A DNA stretch of 64,000 nucleotides from SLLG01 sp964403935 (lineage in GTDB: Bacteria; Verrucomicrobiota; Verrucomicrobiia; Opitutales; Oceanipulchritudinaceae), in the NCBI GenBank assembly GCA_964403935.1, contig CAYOIB010000001.1, positions 1 through 64,000 of the forward strand, written 5' to 3'. Made by a program: the position numbers and the translations under genes. Below are positions 9,208 to 16,054 of this stretch, one piece after another (positions within the stretch are counted from its first letter, which is position 1; every line of letters starts with the position of its first letter). The notes under the pieces are model-generated. The model saw only the letters and a program-made list of their open reading frames with translations, did not search any database and was not told where the DNA came from.

Positions 9208-9400
9208 GCGATTTTCCACTCCTCTCCCGCCTCCTGGAAGGAATCAAGGGAGCAAGGAGTGCCCCGGGCAGCAAACAAGCTGTTGGGGCGAACGAAGGCT
9301 TTCCGGATGGATGAATCCTGCGCGATTCGATAATGAATACCAACACTTCTTCAAATACATCCGCCAGAATCCGAACAAGGCCGGGCTGTCAGAAAACAGT
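9207..9400 (+). pseudogene. Decayed Y1 (REP-associated, RAYT-like) transposase
   Basis: Three reading frames in succession carry consecutive pieces of the C-terminal half of a REP-associated tyrosine transposase (IS200-like Y1 family): LLSRLLEGIKGAR, then RAANKLLGRTKAFRMDES, then FDNEYQHFFKYIRQNPNKAG. The last piece matches the family's typical YIxxNPxKAGL helix. At least two frameshifts separate them, and the N-terminal HUH (His-x-His) motif and catalytic Tyr region are not visible. It lies exactly between two REP-like inverted repeats, the usual REP-tnpA-REP arrangement. The gene is non-functional as it stands. Confidence 0.6.
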
Positions 9401-9424
9401 TCTGGCTCCACCCTACGGCTGAGA

Positions 9425-9506
9425 GTGGGACAGGCATTCCTACCCGGGATGCCGACGAAGATTGATTTATCAAACGCACGTATACAGACAGAAATGCCTG
9501 TGCCAC
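9425..9506. repeat. REP-like imperfect inverted repeat, copy B
   Basis: The left arm GTGGGACAGGCATTCC (9425-9440) and the right arm (9485-9506), whose reverse complement is GTGGCACAGGCATTTC, are inverted copies with about 45 bp between them. The shared core ACAGGCATTC also appears in copy A at 9122-9207. With copy A it brackets the transposase remnant. Confidence 0.55.
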
Positions 9507-9716
9507 CACGCTCTCGTCATGACCGATCCGACCAAGGAGCTTGCCTTTCAGGGTGAGGTCACCGCGCAGATGGGCGCGGCGGCTGGCTGGTACAATTACC
9601 AATCCGAAAAGATTGTTGATCCAGCCCCTATTCGACAAGGATCAAGTTCGTTTCTTTGAGGCCGCGCTACCAACAACGCCTCCAATAAACGAGAAACCTA
9701 TCAACCATCCAATCAC

Positions 9717-10418
9717 ATGAAACCATCTCGTCTTAAGCTACTTCCGCTCCTGCTCGTCGCCTCGTCCTTTTCCGCACTGCCCCTGTCGGCCCAGATCGTC
9801 GGGGCTTATTGGTCGTTTAATAGCGGATCCGGGAGCACTTTCACCCCCGACGTGAACACCTTCGCAGGCACGGCACCTACGGCCACCCGCGCCGGGAGCA
9901 ACATGACGCTCTTCCGTGCCACCGATACAATGGGCGACGACTTTGCCGACTTTCAAGGGACAGTATGGCCCCTGAACGGTGCTGATTCGCTGGCCTGGAA
10001 TGAAGGGTCAACCGACAACAGCCTCACCCTTCGAGCCGACCTTACCGACCTGGAACAAATCAACCTGTCCCTGCGTTACCGCACGCAAACGGCTGGGACG
10101 GTTCCCGGATTTTCTGCCTTTGAGTACCGGACGAGCGCCGATGGAGCCTGGGAGGCCGTCACTTTCGATGGGAGTCTCCTTTTCGCCGAGCCAAACTCCA
10201 GCACCTTCCAGCTTTGGGAAGCAGGCATCACCGGTGCCACCGCTGCGGCTGTCGAGGGCAGTTCATTTGCTGAATTCCGTTTGAGCTTCGGTAGCGTCGC
10301 CAACACCAACTTCCGCATCGACGACGTGCAGATCACAGCCATTCCCGAGCCCACCACCTACGCAGCCATCTTTGGCCTGGGTGTCCTCGGTCTCGTGCTC
10401 CTGCGCCGCCGCCGATAG
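9717..10418 (+). CDS. PEP-CTERM sorting-signal exported protein
   Basis: This 233-aa protein has an N-terminal signal peptide (residues 1-25, ending LPLSAQ). The C-terminus is a textbook PEP-CTERM signal: IPEPTTYAAI, a hydrophobic helix (FGLGVLGLVLL) and RRRR. The middle is a low-cysteine, Ser/Thr/Gly-rich beta domain (YWSFNSGSGS, DNSLTLRADLTDLEQINLSL, FRIDDVQITAI) similar to many verrucomicrobial PEP-CTERM substrates. The known family fate is processing and envelope or extracellular attachment by an exosortase; a candidate enzyme is at 33851-35416. It is monocistronic and followed at once by a strong terminator. The cargo function is unknown. Confidence 0.9.
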   Translation: MKPSRLKLLPLLLVASSFSALPLSAQIVGAYWSFNSGSGSTFTPDVNTFAGTAPTATRAGSNMTLFRATDTMGDDFADFQGTVWPLNGADSLAWNEGSTDNSLTLRADLTDLEQINLSLRYRTQTAGTVPGFSAFEYRTSADGAWEAVTFDGSLLFAEPNSSTFQLWEAGITGATAAAVEGSSFAEFRLSFGSVANTNFRIDDVQITAIPEPTTYAAIFGLGVLGLVLLRRRR

Positions 10419-10460
10419 AGGACCGAGGGTCCGGTCGGACACGTTCATATTCGTATTCCA

Positions 10461-10498
10461 GCGTCCTGCTTCAAAAGAGGCGGGGCGCTTTTCTTTTT
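10461..10498 (+). terminator. Intrinsic terminator after the PEP-CTERM gene
   Basis: A 12-bp stem, GCGTCCTGCTTC (10461-10472) with GAGGCGGGGCGC (10477-10488), closes around an AAAA loop. Three of the pairs are G-U wobbles in RNA. The tract TTTTCTTTTT follows directly. It overlaps by 2 bp the stop codon of the convergent ABC gene. Confidence 0.85.
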
Positions 10499-11291
10499 AT
10501 GCCTGACTCAGGCGGTAGCGTCCAAACTTGTCTGTGTCCAAAACCAACGGAGCCCCGAAGGCCTTGCTCAGATGCGCCCCGCTCAGCACCTCATGAGTGA
10601 GCCCCTGGGCAAGGACACGCCCCTTTCGCAAGATCAAGGTGTGGGAAAACTCCGGCGTAATTTCTTCCACGTGGTGGGTGACAAAGACGAGCGTCGGGGC
10701 TTTTCTCGCCTTGGCCAACTTGCTGACGGAAGCGAGAAACGTCTGCCGTGCCACCGGATCCAACCCGGCACAGGGCTCGTCAAGAATAAGCAACGCAGGA
10801 TCCGCCATAAGCGCCCGCGCAATAAATACCTTTTGCCGCTCGCCTTGGCTTAGAACCCTCCAAGGTTTTGCCGCCAACGACGTCGCGCCCATCCGTGCGA
10901 GGCATCGCTGTCCTGTCACGGCCCGGGCGTCCCGTTCCCGGCGCGAATCGCGTGTCCAGTAACCAAGTTGTGCCGCAATCCCGCTCATGACCGTTTCCAG
11001 TGCGGTTTCCTCGCCGGGCACACGCTGGGCAATAATCGAACTGACGAATCCCACACGCGCCCGAAGCTCCGGCCAGTTGGCCTCACCAAAGGTCTCGCCA
11101 AGGAGATGAATCTCACCGGCTGTCGGCGTCAAGTAGCCGGTAAGGGCGGCAAGAAGCGACGTCTTGCCACTGCCGTTGGCCCCCAGGATCGCCCAATGCT
11201 GGCCGGGCTCCACCTGCCAGTCGATTTTGCGCAAAATAACGGCATCACCCCGCTGCACCCGCAGACCCCTGACGGAAAGGATGCTTTCCAT
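10497..11291 (-). CDS. ABC transporter-type ATP-binding protein
   Basis: From the ATG at 11291 this is a 264-aa single nucleotide-binding domain. All motifs are present: Walker A GANGSGKTS, Q-loop region, signature LSQGERQ, Walker B LLILDEPCAGLD, and H-loop FVTHH. It resembles stand-alone ATPases of the ModF/PhrA or zinc-manganese importer type. No permease or binding protein is adjacent, so the transported substrate cannot be inferred. The frame stays open upstream to 11564 (91 extra Arg-rich codons), but the conserved domain starts at residue 3 from 11291 and most relatives begin there. It converges on the PEP-CTERM gene and shares its terminator region. Confidence 0.82.
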   Translation of the reverse strand: MESILSVRGLRVQRGDAVILRKIDWQVEPGQHWAILGANGSGKTSLLAALTGYLTPTAGEIHLLGETFGEANWPELRARVGFVSSIIAQRVPGEETALETVMSGIAAQLGYWTRDSRRERDARAVTGQRCLARMGATSLAAKPWRVLSQGERQKVFIARALMADPALLILDEPCAGLDPVARQTFLASVSKLAKARKAPTLVFVTHHVEEITPEFSHTLILRKGRVLAQGLTHEVLSGAHLSKAFGAPLVLDTDKFGRYRLSQA

Positions 11292-11652
11292 GGATCTGTT
11301 TTCGCCCCCGGCACCCGACGACGCCAGAGAAATCTCCTCCGGCCTCCGCTTTCGCGAGACGGCGAGGCTTCCGGCACGGGCGGATCGCTTCGGAAAGAGG
11401 CGACGGGCTGCCTGCTTTTCCATCTTCGAACCAGACCAGGCCATTTCAACAATACGCTGTAATTGCTCACTCCCGACCCGCTCCAGATCCCAAGCCGCAG
11501 GAGCCCAAATAAGTCTTTGTCGCCAATATTGACAGCACTCCCTTCGGATTCGATCTTCGCACAAGACGGGGGGCCTGAGCTTTGTCGTCTATTTCACCCA
11601 AAGCTGCTGAAAAGCCCCCTCTTCAGCCACTGCAGTTTAATCTGTTTACCCT
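11292..11652. other. Divergent intergenic region
   Basis: This separates the minus-strand ABC ATPase from the plus-strand SGNH hydrolase and should hold both promoters; I found no convincing -35/-10 pair. The minus-strand frame of the ABC gene remains open to 11564, so part of this stretch could be an N-terminal extension of that protein. Confidence 0.4.
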
Positions 11653-14600
11653 ATGAAACCGACTCCTTCGATTCACCCAACCCTGCGGCTCTTCGCGGCC
11701 GTCGCGGTCCTTTCACTCGCCGCGATCTCCACCCTCAGTGCGAGTCATCTCCGCATCTACATGATTGGAAACAGTCTCACAGATGACATTCGCTACAATG
11801 GTTTTGAGAACCTTGTGGCGCAAGGCGGGGATTCCCTCGCCCTGGGAAGCCAGCGTATTCCCGGCGCGCCCATTCATTGGCACTGGGGAAATCCCGGCGG
11901 CTACAACCATACTCCGTTTGGGGCCTACCCCAGCGCCTTCGCCAATTATCAATGGGATGCCCTCACCCTGCAGCCGACAAGTGCAAGCTATGCCCAAGAG
12001 CTGGAAAATGCCCGCTACTTTGTTCAGGCGCTTCGGGGCGACGGCACGTTTGGTCCACAGCCCTCTGTGACCCCGGGTCCCGGCGATGCCACTGGCATCA
12101 GCCCCGATGCCATCGTCTATCTTTATGCCCAGAACCCACCCAATCTCCTGGCAGGCTGGAATTCGGATTACTGGCTGAACGGAAGCCCCTCGCAATTCAA
12201 GTCACGCGCTTACTACCACTCATTCTTTGACGATCTCCAGGCGCTGGAGCCACAGACGACCGTCCGCTTGATTCCCCTGGGCCATGTGTTTCATGAGCTT
12301 CACATGCAAACGCGCGCTGGACGGACACCGGGCATCACCCACCAGTCTGACTGGTTGATTGATGGCAGCCACATGAACAGCCGCGGAAGCTATGTGGCGG
12401 GCCTCACCTTTTATGCGACGATCTACGGTCAAGACCCCCGCGGACGCGCCCCCGTGCAACCCTATCAGGTGAGCCAGGAGCTCGCCGATGTGATTCAGGA
12501 AGCGGTTTGGGCGGTGGTCTCACGCCTTCCCGAAACCGGGCGGGTCGATGGCCTCGTGGTGACGAATCCTTCACTCCCCGATGCACTTGAGAATGAGCCC
12601 TACTCCACCCAACTCGAAACCATTTTCGCTGATGGAAATGTTACTTGGTCCCTCGCTGCCGGGGCGCTTCCCGCCGGACTCAGCCTGAGCCCCGCGGGCG
12701 TAATTTCCGGAACGACATCCGATGTCGGCTTCTTTGACATCAGGATCCGGGCAGAAGATGAAGGGGGTCACTTTGATGAACGTGATTTCATCTTCTTCGC
12801 TCTTTCCTCAGACCCTCCTGTCATTACTTCGGCCGTCCTGCCGCTCGCCCGAGTGGGAACACCCTATCATTATCTTTTGCAGCGCTCCGGCGGCGTTGGC
12901 GAAGCGCAATGGAGTATTACGCAAGGCGACCTTCCCCATGGGCTCGTTCTCTCTTCCCAAGGGCAGATTTCGGGCACACCCATTTCACAAACGGGGGCCT
13001 ACAGCGTCACCCTCACCTCGACGGATAGCCTCGGATCCCAAGACTCGATTGTTTTGAACCTGATTCTCGCCGAGCCGGAAACGGGTGCCCTGATTGCCGC
13101 CCCGACCCTGAATGCGCCCTCTATTGACGGCGTGCTCAATGAAATCATGTGGGCCGAGCTCATTCCAATCGAAGGATCCGGCACTCCGAATGAACCAGCC
13201 TTTTCCGCTCGCTGGGATCAAGATGCCCTCTACGTCGCGGTAGATGTTCCGGATAGCGGGACCCGCTCTGTGAACGATGCCGTGCATGTATTCCTGGATG
13301 GTCTTCATCGACGTGAACTCGCACTGAACGCCACCGATCGCCACATTGTCGTCCACCCCGATGGCACTTGGGAAGAACGCAACAGTCGCCCCAGTGGGAT
13401 CGAGGTCGCCACCAGCGAAGACGCCACTGGCTGGAGCGTGGAAGTGAAAGTGCCCCTCTCAAATATTGAACGGGCTTCGAATAACCAGTCGCTCTCCGTC
13501 GGCTTCGATGTTGCCGTGGTGCAGACCAGCGGTGGGGGCGCTCTCCACTCCCTGCGCGGCACCTCCACGAGCGATCCCATTCCCGCGACCATGGAAAGCC
13601 TGGTCCTGCACGTGGCTCCAATTACGAACAACTTGCTTGTTGATGGCACCTTCTCCGGCACACTCAATAAACCCGGCTATCCTGGAGAGGCAGAAACATC
13701 GATGGCCGGACAAGGTTGGATGGTGAATGGAGTTCCCGCCCGCGCCTTTGCCAGCATTGACGGGACCCAATATGGGTTTCCTGACTATGCCATCGTGGTC
13801 TTTGGCGACCGGGCATGCCCTGCCTATCAGGTTATTCAGGATAACAAGGCGACCAAAGGCCAAGGCTACCTGCGCTTCGACGTGAAGCACGCTTCATCGA
13901 ATATCGCGTATCGACTCTATGGGTACAACGGCACGCCCGAGGTCGTCGATGGAAAGTTGGGTGCCATGATCCAGGAACACCCGGTCAAAGCCGGATCGGC
14001 CGATGCCATCCTTCTGAGCGGCACCCTTGCCTCCATTCCTTCGGGTTCGAGCTGGCAGGAGGTGGCCCTGCCCGTCGACTTCGGCGAAGGCTATGACTAC
14101 TACCTCTTTGGCTTCAGCGCGGCGGCTACTGGCATCGATGTTGACTCCCGTATCGACAACGTGGAACTGGGACCGATTGTTCCCCTGCGCGAACACGTTG
14201 GTGGCGGTCCGGCAGGGCCTCGCCTGGACACACTCGTGAAAGCTGATTTCTCGGGAGAAAACCTCTCTTCGCATTCGTCCTGGACAGCCACGCAGACCCT
14301 TCATCCTGATGTCCTCTATAGCGGCATTAAGAAAGGACCTGGCATCACCGCAGTGCCTGGAAGTGATGGATTTTACTACAGCCAGAATCATGGGGCCACG
14401 CGCTCAACCCTCGAGTACGCCATGACCAACAATCAGTACCTGGAGTTCTCGATTTCCGTTGAGGACGGTGAACTCGATATGCGCGGTGCCGTCCTGCAGT
14501 TCCACGTGGATCGCCTCACCAATGGTCAGGCGGCGGCCAGGTTTGCGCTTTTCAGCTCGGTCGACGGTTTTGCCCAGCAGAATGATGCGATTGGCATATC

Positions 14601-15201
14601 ACATGAGCTGTCACAAACGGGCGGAGCAAAGCCCTTTGCCTTCCTTCTTCCGCAAACGGAAGCTTATCAGGGGCTGCCCTCGGTCACCTTCCGGCTCTAT
14701 GCCTTTGGAGGGCAATTTCTCGGAAAGAATATCTCTCTCGAAGGCCTGGCTATAGGCGGCCTCGTTCAGCAGTCATCGACATTCGAAGCCGCTTACGAAG
14801 CCTGGAGTCAGTCCATCTCCTGGGGCGGCGCGGACGCTTCGATGTTTGCGGACGCCAGCGGCGATGGTTTTTCCAACCTCCTGGCCTTTGCCCTCGCCTT
14901 TCCTGATCCCACGCAATCGGCTCCGGTGAACATGCGCCCATCGATGGTGTTTGAGGATGCCGGGACCCCGGCACCTCAGCTCGTCTACTATCACCGCCGC
15001 ACCACAGCCGATGCGGGACTGGTTTTCTATGTGGAAACATCCTCAAACCTAACCAACTGGAGCTTGTATCCCGGAGCCATCCAGACACTGGTCGATCCGG
15101 ACCCCGACGGCAACGGATCGGCTGAGCTGTGGTCTTTTTCCGTGCCTGCCCCAACCACGGACGGCCTCTTCATGCGTCTGGGAATCGGGACGGAAGACTA
15201 A
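11653..15201 (+). CDS. Secreted multidomain SGNH hydrolase with Ig-like and CBM9-like domains
   Basis: This 1182-aa protein has a signal peptide at residues 1-30. Residues 32-275 look like an SGNH/GDSL-type esterase: nucleophile block GNSLTDD (Ser41) and Asp-His block IDGSHMNSRGSY (Asp237, His240). Two putative-Ig (He_PIG-type) domains follow at about 300-390 and 390-480 (LPAGLSLSPAGVISGTTSDV; LPHGLVLSSQGQISGTP). A CBM9-like module is at about 485-650 (APSIDGVLNEIMWAEL). The C-terminal 140 residues (FADASGDGFSNLLAFALAF, YVETSSNLTNW, FMRLG) form a domain frequent at the ends of secreted verrucomicrobial enzymes. A polysaccharide deacetylase/esterase role outside the cytoplasm is likely but unproven. 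It is monocistronic, ending in a strong terminator. Confidence 0.82.
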   Translation: MKPTPSIHPTLRLFAAVAVLSLAAISTLSASHLRIYMIGNSLTDDIRYNGFENLVAQGGDSLALGSQRIPGAPIHWHWGNPGGYNHTPFGAYPSAFANYQWDALTLQPTSASYAQELENARYFVQALRGDGTFGPQPSVTPGPGDATGISPDAIVYLYAQNPPNLLAGWNSDYWLNGSPSQFKSRAYYHSFFDDLQALEPQTTVRLIPLGHVFHELHMQTRAGRTPGITHQSDWLIDGSHMNSRGSYVAGLTFYATIYGQDPRGRAPVQPYQVSQELADVIQEAVWAVVSRLPETGRVDGLVVTNPSLPDALENEPYSTQLETIFADGNVTWSLAAGALPAGLSLSPAGVISGTTSDVGFFDIRIRAEDEGGHFDERDFIFFALSSDPPVITSAVLPLARVGTPYHYLLQRSGGVGEAQWSITQGDLPHGLVLSSQGQISGTPISQTGAYSVTLTSTDSLGSQDSIVLNLILAEPETGALIAAPTLNAPSIDGVLNEIMWAELIPIEGSGTPNEPAFSARWDQDALYVAVDVPDSGTRSVNDAVHVFLDGLHRRELALNATDRHIVVHPDGTWEERNSRPSGIEVATSEDATGWSVEVKVPLSNIERASNNQSLSVGFDVAVVQTSGGGALHSLRGTSTSDPIPATMESLVLHVAPITNNLLVDGTFSGTLNKPGYPGEAETSMAGQGWMVNGVPARAFASIDGTQYGFPDYAIVVFGDRACPAYQVIQDNKATKGQGYLRFDVKHASSNIAYRLYGYNGTPEVVDGKLGAMIQEHPVKAGSADAILLSGTLASIPSGSSWQEVALPVDFGEGYDYYLFGFSAAATGIDVDSRIDNVELGPIVPLREHVGGGPAGPRLDTLVKADFSGENLSSHSSWTATQTLHPDVLYSGIKKGPGITAVPGSDGFYYSQNHGATRSTLEYAMTNNQYLEFSISVEDGELDMRGAVLQFHVDRLTNGQAAARFALFSSVDGFAQQNDAIGISHELSQTGGAKPFAFLLPQTEAYQGLPSVTFRLYAFGGQFLGKNISLEGLAIGGLVQQSSTFEAAYEAWSQSISWGGADASMFADASGDGFSNLLAFALAFPDPTQSAPVNMRPSMVFEDAGTPAPQLVYYHRRTTADAGLVFYVETSSNLTNWSLYPGAIQTLVDPDPDGNGSAELWSFSVPAPTTDGLFMRLGIGTED

Positions 15202-15243
15202 CCGCAGAAGCTTGGAATCCATCCAGATTTAAGGCAGCACATG

Positions 15244-15281
15244 GGCGCTCCTCCACTAAAGTGGAGGAGCGCCTTTTCTTT
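15244..15281 (+). terminator. Intrinsic terminator after the SGNH hydrolase gene
   Basis: A perfect 13-bp stem, GGCGCTCCTCCAC (15244-15256) with its complement at 15261-15273, has a TAAA loop and is followed by TTTTCTTT. Confidence 0.92.
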
Positions 15282-15307
15282 GCAGGCGGCCCCAACTCTG
15301 GGGCTGT

Positions 15308-16054
15308 TCAATCCATGCTCGTCCCACCCTCGACAACCGCTTCAGATATGCGGAAGGCGCGGATTCGAAGCGCCCCAGGCGAGCGGGGCGGGAGCAGCAA
15401 AAGGACAGTTCGTCGACTGGAGGAGACGCGGATTCGATTGATCAAAACCGGATGGAGCACGGTCTCGTGCAAAACGGAAAGCTCCAAGGCAACAGTGTCC
15501 CCCGGATCGACTTTCATAGGGTTGTTCTGACCAATCCCGACCCGCACGGGCGAGCGGTTGATCGAGCCTTGAAGGGGTCGGCCCGTGGCGTTGAAAAGAG
15601 TGAGATGATCGACAGGAATGGCGCGGCTCCCGTCATTCAAGGCAAAGATGGAAACGATCTCCGACCCGCGGGACTCCGGATGGGCAGGTTGCAAAACAAA
15701 CAGGAAGAGAAACTTCGATACCTCCGCTGTCAGGCTGACGTAACCGATAGGGCTGTAAGCGGGATCAGCCGCTGCGTCCAGAGGTTGGTGCCGCCGGTAA
15801 AAATGTATCCCCCGCCCAACCATGGCGACAAATGCTTCGCTGCGGCCATAAGGGTTGAACCGCACAGGCTCAAAACGCTCGCCATCACCCGAAAACCAGA
15901 TGTCAGACCAGTCACCTCCCGGCTCCCCAAAGACGGTGAAGGTGATCTTCCGGGGAAAATCATGTGCCCCCGCTTGCCCTGCAACCGGCACAAGCCCAAC
16001 CGGGAGCAGCGATGAACCCATCCACAGCCCAACTATCCAGCACACTCGCTTCAT
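15308..16054 (-). CDS. Secreted protein of unknown function, coupled to the pilin-like gene
   Basis: The protein is 248 aa from the ATG at 16054, which overlaps the stop of the upstream 949-aa gene as ATGA, so translation is probably coupled; that decides the start over an upstream in-frame ATG. Residues 1-28 form a signal peptide (MKRVCWIVGLWMGSSLLPVG...AGQAGA). The rest is a mixed, beta-rich sequence without motifs I recognise (ITFTVFGEPGGDWSDIWFSG, FLFVLQPAHPESRGSEIVSI, HLTLFNATGRPLQG). I assign no function; the tight link suggests it works with the pilin-like protein in the envelope. Confidence 0.72.
   Translation of the reverse strand: MKRVCWIVGLWMGSSLLPVGLVPVAGQAGAHDFPRKITFTVFGEPGGDWSDIWFSGDGERFEPVRFNPYGRSEAFVAMVGRGIHFYRRHQPLDAAADPAYSPIGYVSLTAEVSKFLFLFVLQPAHPESRGSEIVSIFALNDGSRAIPVDHLTLFNATGRPLQGSINRSPVRVGIGQNNPMKVDPGDTVALELSVLHETVLHPVLINRIRVSSSRRTVLLLLPPRSPGALRIRAFRISEAVVEGGTSMD

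Noticed and set aside
9098..9346. N-terminal extension of the LacI-family gene
   Set aside because: The extension contains a REP-like repeat and no LacI similarity; the HTH starts three residues after the ATG at 9097, which has GGAGG before it.
8894..9556. Plus-strand open frame of 220 codons
   Set aside because: It overlaps the LacI-family N-terminus and picks up only the last piece of the decayed transposase; it is not a gene in itself.
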